A DNA stretch of 64,000 nucleotides from Bacteroidales bacterium (GTDB lineage Bacteria > Bacteroidota > Bacteroidia > Bacteroidales > UBA3824): positions 197,030 to 261,029 of the forward strand of contig JAEDDH010000003.1 in the NCBI GenBank assembly GCA_016293845.1. The letters run 5' to 3'. The position numbers and the translations under genes were made by a program. The notes beneath the pieces are model-generated. The model worked only from the letters and a program-made list of their open reading frames with translations. It was not told the DNA's origin and ran no database searches. Positions 1 to 8,125 of the stretch are shown here, in pieces. The first letter of the stretch is position 1; each line of letters begins with the position of its first letter.

Positions 1-569
1 GTGTAAGGTTCAAGGTCTGAGAATGTTACCGACTCTTTTTGTGCAAGAGGATGCCCGTAGCGCATTATGGCGGCGAGACTATTGTTGAATAATACCTGAT
101 GCTCAATGTCGCGGCTGTTTTCGGCAGGACGGAAAGCAAGGAAGAAATCCAATTCGCGTTTTTGGAGCATTTCGGTGAGTTCTTCCATTGTTTTGTAATA
201 GATTGATAGTTTGATGCCCGGATATAGTTTTGTAAAGTTGAAAATGGTTTCTATGAGTATTTGACCAAACGAATATGTAACGCCGATATTCAGGCTGCCT
301 GAGGATATTGATTTGATATCATCGACCCTCTGGCGGCAGTTGTCGGCATCGCTCACGGTTTTGATGGCGTACGGAAGTAGCGCACAACCTGATTCAGTGA
401 GAGTTACCTCGTGACTTGTGCGGTAAAAAAGGTCGTCGCCAAGTTCGTATTCCAACTGTTTAATCTGTTGGCTTAGAGTGCTTTGGGTAATGTTCAGACT
501 TTTGGCTGCCGTTGAAAAATTGAGCGATTTTGCCGCTGCAACAAAGTATTTTAATTGTCTAAGTTCCAT
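1..569 (-). CDS. LysR-family transcriptional regulator, 3' end beyond window
   Basis: The minus-strand frame from the ATG at 569-567 stays open to the window edge, giving about 189 residues of a regulator normally near 300. The start reads MELRQLKYFVAAAKSLNFS, the classic LysR N-terminus, followed by the winged helix-turn-helix (TAAKSLNITQSTLSQQIKQL) at about residues 18-37. From about residue 90 a substrate-binding domain begins (GSLNIGVTYSFGQILIET). LysR proteins bind DNA as tetramers and respond to a small-molecule co-inducer. The target cannot be named because the neighbouring gene it probably controls lies outside the window or is not evident. Confidence 0.9.
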   Translation of the reverse strand, partial: MELRQLKYFVAAAKSLNFSTAAKSLNITQSTLSQQIKQLEYELGDDLFYRTSHEVTLTESGCALLPYAIKTVSDADNCRQRVDDIKSISSGSLNIGVTYSFGQILIETIFNFTKLYPGIKLSIYYKTMEELTEMLQKRELDFFLAFRPAENSRDIEHQVLFNNSLAAIMRYGHPLAQKESVTFSDLEPY

Positions 570-852
570 TGTGCTTCGAATTTTTGGCAAAGTTCGTGAT
601 AATTTGGCTAACACTAAAACAGTGGCTGTGGATTTTTACTATCGCTGCTATCGGGATTGCTAATAGTTGAGGATTTTTTTTATTTCATATTTTCGTTAAA
701 ATCGGAAGTTGTACTCAGTATTTTCTTGTAAAATCAGGAGTATTATGTTTGATTGCACCATCTTTTTTATGATTTTTATTCATCATATAAAAAACTCATA
801 CCGTTTGTTAACGGATAGTGGCAAATGAAGCCATTATCCTGTGCAAAAGTTT

Positions 853-1164
853 CTATCGCATATTTTTCCTATATATCTCCACCCACGTTTTATCTATCGC
901 CTCTATAAAACCCTTATCTGTGAGTTTGCTGTAGATGGATATATCAAGGAAAAATGGCAACAGCAAATCGTCGATTTCGGTAAAAATACGTCCTAAAAGT
1001 TGGCGTGTAAGGGTTTTGCCTTTGAGTGTGATGTCGATATCTGAAAAGGGTTTGTAATTACCTTTGGCACGCGAACCATAGAGTATTACGCTCTCAACTT
1101 CGGGGTGGCGGGGGAAAACGCTTATCAGTTTGTCGAAATATTTGTCGTCGAGACCGTATTTCAC
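853..1164 (-). CDS. MNT-type minimal nucleotidyltransferase (antitoxin of HEPN/MNT pair)
   Basis: This 103-residue protein carries the minimal nucleotidyltransferase signature GSRAKG at about residues 30-35 followed by SDIDI, which supplies the metal-binding aspartates. It starts with GTG at 1164, overlapping the stop of the upstream HEPN gene in a four-base GTGA, so the two are translationally coupled. In characterised HEPN/MNT systems the MNT protein neutralises its HEPN ribonuclease partner by modifying it with AMP. That role is inferred here from the domain pair and gene order. The size is normal for the family and no active-site residue appears to be missing. Confidence 0.85.
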   Translation of the reverse strand: MKYGLDDKYFDKLISVFPRHPEVESVILYGSRAKGNYKPFSDIDITLKGKTLTRQLLGRIFTEIDDLLLPFFLDISIYSKLTDKGFIEAIDKTWVEIYRKNMR

Positions 1165-1610
1165 TGTTGTTCAGGGTAAAGTTGTTTTGTCATTGTTTGT
1201 TCAAACGCAACAAACAGATTGTGGTAACGCATTAAGTCGTCCATTACCGAGTTTGCTTCTTCTTCATCGTACACGTGAGCCATTGTGTTGCGCGATTCTA
1301 ACATCGACATCCAAGAAGGATTGGTAATTATGCCCATCTGTAAGGCAAGACGTATAGCATTGCGCGGACTATTTGCCATACCTTCGTAACCGTTGTATTC
1401 GGCATAGTCTTTCATAACCTTCCAGCCAAGATCAAAGGTAAACTCAAAACGCTTGATTATCGAATCGCGCATCATTGATTTTATGATTTCGGTTTCGTCG
1501 GTGGCATCTTCGTATTCCAAAATGGCTTCGCTAAGGCGTTTAAGCGCCGAACGATAACGTGAAAATCGTTCTTGACAGCGGTTGATGGTGTTATTATTAT
1601 ATTCGTCCAT
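1161..1610 (-). CDS. HEPN-domain protein, HI0074-like (toxin partner of MNT)
   Basis: An alpha-helical protein of 149 residues that matches the nucleotidyltransferase substrate-binding (HI0074) type of HEPN fold. It has the family motif FDLGWKVMKDY, and near the C-terminus RNTMAH, an R-x4-H ribonuclease motif. The frame is open back to 1640, but the first ten codons lie inside the terminator hairpin of the frd operon, so I chose the ATG at 1610-1608. The MNT gene follows with a four-base overlap. HEPN/MNT pairs act as toxin-antitoxin or anti-phage modules. The function here is inferred from family and context. Confidence 0.85.
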   Translation of the reverse strand: MDEYNNNTINRCQERFSRYRSALKRLSEAILEYEDATDETEIIKSMMRDSIIKRFEFTFDLGWKVMKDYAEYNGYEGMANSPRNAIRLALQMGIITNPSWMSMLESRNTMAHVYDEEEANSVMDDLMRYHNLFVAFEQTMTKQLYPEQQ

Positions 1611-1613
1611 ATT

Positions 1614-1655
1614 TTTATAATAAAAGACAGTTGACAACATTCATTGTCAACTGTC
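1614..1655 (-). terminator. Rho-independent terminator after frdCAB
   Basis: A perfect 12-base-pair stem (1626-1637 with 1644-1655, arm GACAGTTGACAA) closes a six-base loop. Read on the minus strand it is followed by TTTTATTATAAA. It sits 24 bases past the frdB stop and overlaps the longest possible frame of the HEPN gene, which argues for the shorter HEPN start. Confidence 0.8.
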
Positions 1656-1678
1656 TATATTTCAATTCTTAAAGAGAA

Positions 1679-2446
1679 TTAGTCGTTGATATTGGCTTTG
1701 AGGAATTCTCTGTTCAAGCGGGCGATGTGCGAGATTGATACCTGTTTGGGACATTCAAGTTCGCAAGCGCCGGTGTTGGTGCAGTTTCCGAAGCCGAGTT
1801 CGTCCATCTTGGCAACCATTGCTTTGGCACGTTTGGCAGCCTCAACCTTGCCTTGGGGAAGGAGGGCAAGTTGCGAAACTTTTGCCGAAACGAACAACAT
1901 TGCTGAGCCGTTTTTGCAGGTGGCAGCGCAAGCACCGCAACCGATACAAGCAGCAGCGTCCATAGCCTCGTCGGCGTCGGCCTTGGAAATAGGAATTGCG
2001 TTGGCATCGGGAACACCGCCGGTAGATACCGAAACAAAGCCTCCTGCCTGCATAATTTTGTCGTATGCGCTACGGTCTACCATAAGGTCTTTGATAACGG
2101 GGAAACCGCCCGAACGCCAAGGTTCGATGGTGATGGTTTCGCCGTCTTTGAATTTGCGCATGTGCAACTGGCAGGTGGTGATAGCATCGTCAGGTCCGTG
2201 AGCGCGGCCGTTGATAAATAGCGAGCACATACCGCAGATACCTTCGCGACAGTCGTGATCGAATGCCACAGGGCCGTCGGGGTCGTTGGTGTTGATGAGT
2301 TGCTCGTTGAGTATGTCTACCATTTCGAGGAACGATGCCTCAGTGGAAATGTTCTCCACTTTGTATTCTTTAAATTGACCTTTTGAATGACGGTCTTTCT
2401 GCCGCCAAACTTTCAAAGTCAAGTTCAAACCTTTATTTTCTGACAT
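1679..2446 (-). CDS. frdB: Succinate dehydrogenase / fumarate reductase iron-sulfur subunit
   Basis: The 255-residue electron-transfer subunit carries electrons between the FAD of the catalytic subunit and the quinone site in the membrane anchor. The N-terminal 2Fe-2S ferredoxin motif is visible as CREGICGMC with its further cysteine in ITTCQLH. The C-terminal domain has CIGCGACAATC and CELECPKQVS, which ligate the 4Fe-4S and 3Fe-4S clusters. It is the last gene of the frdC-frdA-frdB operon, 43 bases after frdA, and a strong terminator follows. In anaerobic Bacteroidales this complex usually works as a fumarate reductase. The direction of reaction cannot be read from sequence. Confidence 0.97.
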   Translation of the reverse strand: MSENKGLNLTLKVWRQKDRHSKGQFKEYKVENISTEASFLEMVDILNEQLINTNDPDGPVAFDHDCREGICGMCSLFINGRAHGPDDAITTCQLHMRKFKDGETITIEPWRSGGFPVIKDLMVDRSAYDKIMQAGGFVSVSTGGVPDANAIPISKADADEAMDAAACIGCGACAATCKNGSAMLFVSAKVSQLALLPQGKVEAAKRAKAMVAKMDELGFGNCTNTGACELECPKQVSISHIARLNREFLKANIND

Positions 2447-2489
2447 TTTTGATTCAATTTAAGTTTGTTTGAAAATTTTGATGCGATAA

Positions 2490-4439
2490 CTATTTACCTG
2501 TCTTATAGTTTCTTGTCTGAACTTTAATAAACTGATAGTTCAGGTCTTCTTTGTGAAGTTCAGGTTCTTGGTTCTCGCCTTTGTATTCCCAAGCGCCAAC
2601 GTACATAAAGTTAGCGTCGTCGCGTTTTGCCTCGCCGTTATCTTGGCTCTCTTCGCGGAAGTGACCGCCACAAGATTCGTTGCGATGGAGTGCGTCGCGA
2701 GCGATAAGTTCGCCAAGTTCGAGGAAGTCGGCCACGCGGTTGGCTTTTTCAAGTTCGTTGTTGAGTTCGTCGGCTTTGCCGGGGATGTGAACTTTTTTCC
2801 AGAATTCTGCGCGGAGTTCCTGAATTTGTTTGATAGCGGTTTCGAGGCTCTCTTTTGTACGAGCCATACCAACGTTGTTCCACATAATGTGTCCGAGGCG
2901 TTTGTGGAATGAGTCTACCGATTCGTCGCCCTTAACGTCCATAAGTTTCTTAATATAAGCCTTAACGTCGTTTTCGGCTTTCTTGAATGCATCGTTTTCT
3001 TTGGGGTTGATGCGTGGAACGTTGAACTGGTCGGCCAAGTATTCCTGAACGGTGTAAGGCAATACGAAGTAACCGTCGGCAAGACCCTGCATAAGTGCCG
3101 AAGCACCAAGACGGTTGGCACCGTGGTCGGAGAAGTTGGCTTCGCCTGCTGCAAACAATCCGGGAACTGTGGTAGAAAGTTCGTAATCGACCCAAAGACC
3201 ACCCATTGTGTAGTGGATAGCGGGATAAATCATCATCGGCTCTTTGTAGGGGTCGGTGTCGGTGATTTTTTGGTACATCTGGAAGAGGTTGCCGTAGCGT
3301 TGCTCAACAACATCTTTTCCAAGACGTTCGATAGCGTATTTAAAGTCGAGGAATACAGCGTTGCCGGTAGAGTTAACGCCGAAACCTGCGTCGCAGCGCT
3401 CTTTTGCGTTACGAGAAGCCACGTCGCGGGGAACGAGGTTGCCGAATGCAGGATAACGATCTTCGAGGTAGAAATAGCGGTCTTCGTCTTTAATGTCAGA
3501 AGCCTTGATTTGTCCTTTGCGGAGTTTTTCGGCATCTTCTTTCTTTTTGGGAACCCAAATGCGGCCGTCGTTGCGGAGCGATTCCGACATAAGGGTAAGT
3601 TTGCTTTGGAAGTCGCCGTGCTGAGGAATACAGGTGGGGTGAATTTGCACCATACAGGGGTTGGCAAAATATGCGCCCTTGCGGTAAGCCTTCATTGCGG
3701 CAGAACCGTTGCTACCCATAGCGTTGGTAGAGAGGAAGTAAACGTTGCCGTAACCACCAGTTGCCAATACTACGCAGTGTCCAAAGTGAGATGAAATTTC
3801 GCCAGTGAGAAGGTCGCGGGCAACGATACCACGGCAACGGCCGTCGATCATTACGAGGTCCATCATTTCGCAACGGGTGTGCATCTCTACGTTTTTCAAA
3901 CCGATCTGACGGCTGAGTGCTGAGTATGCACCAAGCAAAAGTTGCTGACCCGTCTGACCGCGGGCGTAGAATGTACGCGATACGAGCGCACCACCAAACG
4001 AACGGTTAGCCAAGAGTCCGCCGTATTCACGAGCAAACGGAACCCCCTGAGCCACACACTGGTCGATGATGGAGTTAGAAACCTCTGCCAAGCGGTAAAC
4101 ATTGGCTTCGCGTGCGCGGTAGTCGCCACCTTTGATAGTATCGTAGAAAAGGCGGTAAACCGAGTCACCGTCGTTGGGATAGTTTTTAGCAGCGTTGATA
4201 CCGCCCTGAGCGGCGATAGAGTGAGCACGGCGGGGCGAATCCTGATAGCAGAATGCCTTTACTTTAAAGCCCATCTCGGCAAACGAAGCGGCTGCCGATG
4301 CGCCTGCCAAGCCTGTGCCTACTACAATAATATCTATTTTTCTTTTGTTGGCGGGATTTACAAGATGCTGGTGTTCTTTATAGTTTTTCCATTTGTCTTT
4401 CAAATCGCCTTCTGGTATTTTTGAATCCAATTGTGCCAT
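2490..4439 (-). CDS. frdA: Succinate dehydrogenase / fumarate reductase flavoprotein subunit
   Basis: The 649-residue catalytic subunit interconverts succinate and fumarate using covalently bound FAD. The dinucleotide-binding motif GTGLAGASAA lies at about residue 40, and HSIAAQGGINAA contains the histidine that carries the FAD. Other family features include HPTCIPQHGD, the RDVASR arginine region and GLFAAGEANFSDHGANRLG near the FAD pocket. The length matches the long Bacteroidota form. It lies 35 bases downstream of frdC and 43 bases upstream of frdB on the same strand, so the three are one transcription unit. Confidence 0.97.
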   Translation of the reverse strand: MAQLDSKIPEGDLKDKWKNYKEHQHLVNPANKRKIDIIVVGTGLAGASAAASFAEMGFKVKAFCYQDSPRRAHSIAAQGGINAAKNYPNDGDSVYRLFYDTIKGGDYRAREANVYRLAEVSNSIIDQCVAQGVPFAREYGGLLANRSFGGALVSRTFYARGQTGQQLLLGAYSALSRQIGLKNVEMHTRCEMMDLVMIDGRCRGIVARDLLTGEISSHFGHCVVLATGGYGNVYFLSTNAMGSNGSAAMKAYRKGAYFANPCMVQIHPTCIPQHGDFQSKLTLMSESLRNDGRIWVPKKKEDAEKLRKGQIKASDIKDEDRYFYLEDRYPAFGNLVPRDVASRNAKERCDAGFGVNSTGNAVFLDFKYAIERLGKDVVEQRYGNLFQMYQKITDTDPYKEPMMIYPAIHYTMGGLWVDYELSTTVPGLFAAGEANFSDHGANRLGASALMQGLADGYFVLPYTVQEYLADQFNVPRINPKENDAFKKAENDVKAYIKKLMDVKGDESVDSFHKRLGHIMWNNVGMARTKESLETAIKQIQELRAEFWKKVHIPGKADELNNELEKANRVADFLELGELIARDALHRNESCGGHFREESQDNGEAKRDDANFMYVGAWEYKGENQEPELHKEDLNYQFIKVQTRNYKTGK

Positions 4440-4474
4440 AATTGTTTCTTTCTTTTTAAGATGATAGATTAAGA

Positions 4475-5248
4475 TTATTTGTTAGACTCTTGTTGGCAGG
4501 GAGTCTGAGTGCTTTGCTGACATTCAACAGCCTGTTTGTCTTTGCAGCAACCTTGGGGAACTTTGATTCCGCCACAAGCAGCGTAGATTACGATAACTGC
4601 AAAACCTAAGCAAACGATAGTGCTAAACCATTTGGCGATGCATTTGAGACGAGGAATCCAAGTCTTGTTGCTAAGGCCAACGGTGTGGAATGCGCTCCAA
4701 AAACCGTGGTTCAAGTGCAACCAAAGAGCAGCGAACCAAATGAGGTAAACTACTGTAAGCACGATGCTTAATGTGTCGCACCCGTGGAAATAGTAGTTGA
4801 TCCAATAAGCGCCGTTGGTAGAGAGGCTCTCAGCCTCTTCGCAGCCAATAAGGTCGACTAACATCATCTTAGCCCAAAACTGACCAAAGTGGGTGATAAG
4901 TCCGCAGAAGATAATGATGCCGAGAACGAGCATATTCTTCGAAGCGAACTCCACATCTTTGGGGAGATTCTGGCTGTCGTAGCGGTCGGTGCCACGAGCC
5001 TTGCGGTTCTGAATCGTCAACACAAATGCGTAAACGATGTGCACCAAAAATCCGGCGGCGAGTATCACCGTGCCGGCAACGGCATACCAGTTGGAGCCGA
5101 GGAACGCGCAAACGCTGTTGTAGGCGCTTTCGCTAAACAATACCACCGCGTTCATACACAGGTGGAATAGCAGAAACAATATCAAGAACAAACCTGATAT
5201 ACTCATTATCAGTTTTTTCCCGATAGAACTTTTAAAGAATCCTTTCAT
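4475..5248 (-). CDS. frdC: Succinate dehydrogenase / fumarate reductase cytochrome b subunit
   Basis: This 257-residue membrane anchor has five hydrophobic segments, starting with the one after FKSSIGKKLIMSISGLF. It contains the histidine-bearing helices expected of the single-polypeptide di-heme (type B) anchor, for example LLFHLCMNAVV and LWLHLNHGFWSAF. It holds the quinone site and heme groups and docks the FrdA/FrdB pair on the cytoplasmic face. It is the first gene of the operon. A cysteine-rich hydrophilic C-terminal tail follows the last helix. A -7 promoter box lies about 56 bases upstream of the start. Confidence 0.95.
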   Translation of the reverse strand: MKGFFKSSIGKKLIMSISGLFLILFLLFHLCMNAVVLFSESAYNSVCAFLGSNWYAVAGTVILAAGFLVHIVYAFVLTIQNRKARGTDRYDSQNLPKDVEFASKNMLVLGIIIFCGLITHFGQFWAKMMLVDLIGCEEAESLSTNGAYWINYYFHGCDTLSIVLTVVYLIWFAALWLHLNHGFWSAFHTVGLSNKTWIPRLKCIAKWFSTIVCLGFAVIVIYAACGGIKVPQGCCKDKQAVECQQSTQTPCQQESNK

Positions 5249-5303
5249 AGCAGATTACTTGTTTTTTAATTATCGTTGTACAAATAAAGTATTTTTCAAG
5301 CAA

Positions 5304-5311
5304 CAAAAGTA
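5304..5311 (-). promoter_or_regulatory. -7 promoter box for frdCAB
   Basis: On the minus strand the sequence is TACTTTTG, matching the Bacteroidota -7 consensus TAnnTTTG. It would place the transcription start about 50 bases ahead of frdC. No clear -33 TTTG is present at the usual distance, so confidence is moderate. Confidence 0.5.
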
Positions 5312-5478
5312 CATCAAAAATCTCGTATACGGCATTAAATCTTAAAAATAATTTAATAAAATTTTGATTTTTTTTGTAAGTGGCTGAATTATAGCGGTTA
5401 AATTTTCAGACACGCACGCCCTGCAATTTTTTGCCGATAACTTCCGTTATAATACAAACACCTTAATATTATAGTATT

Positions 5479-5991
5479 ATGAATAAGATTTATTTTGTAA
5501 TTGCAATTTTACTGCTGCCTATGCTGGGCGTGGCTCAAAATGTGGGACTTAATATCGGCGACAAGGCTCCCGAAATTTCCGCTAAAACTCCCAACGACCA
5601 AGTGCTGAAACTATCCTCGCTCAAAGGCAAACTTGTGCTGATAGATTTTTGGGCATCGTGGTGCGGTCCGTGCCGCAGAGAAAACCCTAACGTGGTGGCT
5701 GTCTACAACGCTTATCGCGACAAAAAATTTAAATCGGGCAATGGTTTCGAAATTTTTTCTGTTTCGCTCGACAACAACAAGAGCGCATGGACTAAGGCCA
5801 TCGAAAAAGACCAACTCTCGTGGGCATCACATGTATGCGACTACAAAGGCTGGTATGGCGAAGCATCCACAGTTTATGAATTAGAAGCCATCCCTATGAA
5901 CTTCCTTATCAACCAAGACGGCATTATCATCGCCAAAAACCTCCGCGGTCCCGCGTTGGAAAATCAGATAAAGGAATTGGTGGCTGAGTAA
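5479..5991 (+). CDS. TlpA/ResA-like thioredoxin-fold protein, exported
   Basis: The 170-residue protein begins with a cleavable signal peptide (MNKIYFVIAILLLPMLGVAQ) without a lipobox. A thioredoxin fold of the AhpC/TSA-Redoxin TlpA type follows, with IGDKAPEIS at the start and the redox site WASWCGPCRREN at about residues 56-67. The conserved cis-proline appears in AIPMNFLI. Such proteins reduce disulfides in the periplasm, often for cytochrome maturation or general redox repair. It stands alone between the divergent frd operon and convergent lipoprotein genes. Confidence 0.9.
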   Translation: MNKIYFVIAILLLPMLGVAQNVGLNIGDKAPEISAKTPNDQVLKLSSLKGKLVLIDFWASWCGPCRRENPNVVAVYNAYRDKKFKSGNGFEIFSVSLDNNKSAWTKAIEKDQLSWASHVCDYKGWYGEASTVYELEAIPMNFLINQDGIIIAKNLRGPALENQIKELVAE

Positions 5992-6031
5992 TAAATGCAT
6001 TCTTAGTTTGTTGATATATCTCTAAAAAATG

Positions 6032-6083
6032 ATTATATTTTGCCGATTCCGATACTTTTTGTAGGGAATTGGCAAAATATAAT
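6032..6083. other. Long 19-base-pair inverted repeat downstream of the thioredoxin gene
   Basis: The arms 6032-6050 and 6065-6083 pair along 19 positions, with a single G-T wobble, around a 14-base loop. The stem is AT-rich at its base (ATTATATTTTGCC). It is not followed by a clear T-run, so it may be a transcript-stabilising 3' structure or a protein-binding palindrome rather than a terminator. Confidence 0.6.
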
Positions 6084-6143
6084 TCTTTAAAAGACAAAAA
6101 AGTATTATTGCGAACAAGGTGTAATAATTGCGATTGATACTAT

Positions 6144-6187
6144 AAAAAAGTCCGTAGAGTGATGGCTCTGCGGACTTTTTTTGTAAA
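6144..6187. terminator. Bidirectional Rho-independent terminator
   Basis: The arms 6144-6159 and 6166-6181 form a 16-base-pair stem with one wobble, beginning AAAAAAGTCCG and ending CGGACTTTTTT. The stem therefore supplies a T-run on either strand. It lies between two convergent transcription units, the thioredoxin gene and the lipoprotein pair, and can end both. Confidence 0.85.
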
Positions 6188-6198
6188 AGTTTTGTGCA

Positions 6199-6951
6199 CT
6201 ATTCGTATGTGATTACATATTTATAGTAGTTATCATTATCGCCGTAGGTGGAGTAGATTTCGCTGATATAGTCTCCGTCGAATTTGTATGAAAACTCCTC
6301 TTCGATAGTACGTCCTTTGTATTGAGATGACAATTTCTGTGGTAGAAGAGCTATTCGTTTGCCTGTAAGACCAAGGAGTGATGCCGCATTAACACCATCA
6401 TCGATGTCTAAGCATATGTAATGTAAGATGTCAATGTTTAAATTATTCTTTACTTTTCCATATTCTATTATTGTAGTTTCATAGTCTTCTACGATTTTGG
6501 TAACTAATCCGTCGTTTATTGTGAATGTAACCACCGATTTGTCATCTTCGTCTTCTTCATAATAACTATACTCTTTTAGGTACCCATCGTTTGTTTATGA
6601 TATGTCCGCAGTGCCGTATCTGCTTGTATATCCATTTAACCGGCCGTCTGAAATTTTGAGGGAGTATTCTATATCGTCTGAGTTTACAGTAACCGATTTG
6701 TCACTGATGTCGGAATATTCATATTCAGTGTAAGTTTTGCCTCTGTTTACACGATAGACACCTGTGAGTTTCCCTTTGCTGTCATACTCGAACTGATGTT
6801 GTTCTTCTCCTTCACTGTCAGTATATGTTATAGTTTGGATTTTTCTGCCCAACGTACTTACTGATGGTGCGTCGTCATCTTTTTGACATCCTGTTGTTGC
6901 AACCGTCATAATTAATAACGAGAGTATTGCGTAACTGTATATCTTTTTCAT
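6199..6951 (-). pseudogene. Lipoprotein with DUF4595-like repeats, interrupted by an in-frame TAA
   Basis: The frame from 6951 encodes a lipoprotein signal (MKKIYSYAILSLL, lipobox region TVATTGC) and then beta-rich segments such as QFEYDSKGKLTGVYR and YEYSDISDKSV, which resemble the DUF4595 type of Bacteroidales surface lipoproteins. After 118 codons there is a TAA at 6597-6595. The same frame then continues without another stop to 6199, giving about 250 codons in all, and the second half keeps the same character (TNDGYLKEYSYYEEDED, YETTIIEYGKVKNN). A single C-to-T change from CAA would explain the stop. Function is unknown. It lies 11 bases downstream of the next lipoprotein gene and was probably co-transcribed with it. 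Confidence 0.75.
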
Positions 6952-6962
6952 AGTATGTTGTT

Positions 6963-7484
6963 TTATTTTCTGATTCTATATTCTTTTGTACTAGCCGGCG
7001 TTTCGATATAATCATCATCGGGATTATCTTTGCGGTCTTTATTTTCTGCGTTATCGTTCGCCGTATTTCCCTTAACCTTCTTGAACGTCATTCGATCCCA
7101 ATATTCTAAATCATCGAACTCAACACTCGTTTCAATTGTCAGTGTGGTGCTTTGTATTTTGAAATCACATTCGTCGGTTTCTCCATAGTCGGTCTTCATA
7201 ATTAATACACCTTCTCTTATAGACCATTTACCGTCATCCCTAAAATTGTTGCTCCATTTGAATGTGCCGTTTTCGTTGAAAGTCAGAATGTATTCTCCAT
7301 TGTAAGTTTCAACTTCTGTTTCCCCGTTCTCAATCGACTTCCATTCCAAAAGTTCCCACTTACCGACAAGATCTTCTGGTTCTTGGCTTACAGGTTCGTC
7401 ATCGTCTTTGTTGCAAGATGCCATTGTTGTGGCTGCAATCACAGCGTTCAAAAATAGTGCCGCTAACAATTTGTTTTTTGTCAT
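6963..7484 (-). CDS. Lipocalin-like lipoprotein
   Basis: The 173-residue protein has a lipoprotein signal peptide ending in MASC at about residue 23, followed by the acidic linker NKDDDEP. The core LVGKWELLEWKS...YILTFNENGTFKW...GKWSIREGVLIM matches the lipocalin-like (PF13648-type) domain common in Bacteroidales lipoproteins of unknown ligand. The C-terminal 30 residues are hydrophilic and low in complexity. It is probably anchored in the outer membrane. The structured-RNA-like element at 7551-7822 lies directly upstream on the same strand, and I see no separate -7 box between them. Confidence 0.8.
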   Translation of the reverse strand: MTKNKLLAALFLNAVIAATTMASCNKDDDEPVSQEPEDLVGKWELLEWKSIENGETEVETYNGEYILTFNENGTFKWSNNFRDDGKWSIREGVLIMKTDYGETDECDFKIQSTTLTIETSVEFDDLEYWDRMTFKKVKGNTANDNAENKDRKDNPDDDYIETPASTKEYRIRK

Positions 7485-7550
7485 TGTTATTATTAGTTTT
7501 TGCCGTCAGTTCCCAGATACGGAGTTAATTAACGTTGTTTAGAATATATA

Positions 7551-7822
7551 AAACAAAAACGTGGGAACTAACTTGATTGCCCGTTCCACGCTCCAAGGCT
7601 CTCGCATTGCCCATCAGTCAGAAACGAGCAACGCCGAAAGCCCACGTATATGTACACGCATAGCATTATGCGTTATATACATAATCCGTAGACATCACCG
7701 CTGCTTTGTAATTGACTGATTTTGAATTTGCGAGATACGGAGCGTCAAGAACAAAGCGCCAAGTAACGCCTTATTTTATATGTCTGCTGTCCCGCCCGCC
7801 TTACGGCTTTCGGCAGAAGTCA
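7551..7822 (-). ncRNA. Structured-RNA-like element, copy 1
   Basis: On the minus strand this segment has a TAnnTTTG box at its 5' edge (7836-7829). At its 3' edge a GC-rich hairpin (GTGGAAC paired with GTTCCCAC, 7590-7560) runs into TTTTTGTTTT. Inner stems include GCGTTGC with GCAATGC and a long stem-loop at 7649-7684 (ACGCATA with TATGCGT). A second copy lies at 14906-15187 with long near-identical blocks, and in that long stem-loop both arms differ in a way that keeps the pairing. Promoter, terminator and a Bacteroidales host fit the published description of the Bacteroidales-1 RNA motif, but that name is an inference. No plausible protein is encoded. The lipocalin-like gene starts 67 bases downstream. 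Confidence 0.6.
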
Positions 7823-7828
7823 GCATTG

Positions 7829-7836
7829 CAAATGTA
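7829..7836 (-). promoter_or_regulatory. -7 promoter box of RNA element copy 1
   Basis: Minus-strand TACATTTG matches TAnnTTTG and sits exactly at the upstream border of the region conserved between the two element copies. No clear -33 element is visible in the T-rich sequence above it. Confidence 0.5.
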
Positions 7837-8000
7837 ATAAAAAAAATGATTGCTGTATCTCTGTTTTAGATATTTTTTGCATTTTCAGCAAAAAGTTTTG
7901 TCTTTTTCTGATGCTATAACCGCGAAATAGGCAAAAAAGTGCGGCTAACATCTGTTGAACAGCAAGTTGACGAAAAGAATATTGGGTTGTATGATTGAAG

Positions 8001-8086
8001 ATTTGTGGATTTCTGCAAATTTTAATGAAATAAATTTGTGGATTTCTGCAAATTTTGATGAAATAAATTTGTGGATTTCTGCAAAA
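8001..8086. repeat. Three tandem 33-base repeats ahead of an ATPase promoter
   Basis: Units start at 8001, 8034 and 8067, each beginning ATTTGTGGATTTCTGCAAA. The first two differ at one base and the third is truncated after about 19 bases. Each unit contains an inverted ATTTG...CAAAT pair. The third unit contains the -33 TTTG of the promoter for the ATPase at 8126, so the array is positioned like an operator. Confidence 0.85.
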
Positions 8087-8098
8087 TACTTACCTTTG
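8068..8098 (+). promoter_or_regulatory. Promoter of the DUF4143 ATPase gene
   Basis: TTTG at 8068-8071 and TACCTTTG at 8091-8098 are separated by 19 bases, a full match to the Bacteroidota promoter. The -33 element lies inside the last tandem repeat. Transcription would start about 20 bases ahead of the ATG at 8126. Confidence 0.8.
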
Positions 8099-8125
8099 TA
8101 CCGTTAAATCAATTAGTTATTAGTT

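Noticed and set aside
3123..3794. Open frame of about 220 codons opposite frdA
   Set aside because: frdA is intact on the other strand with all motifs. The antisense product has no recognisable domain.
8001..8086. CRISPR array
   Set aside because: The units are contiguous 33-base tandem repeats with no unique spacers and no cas genes nearby.
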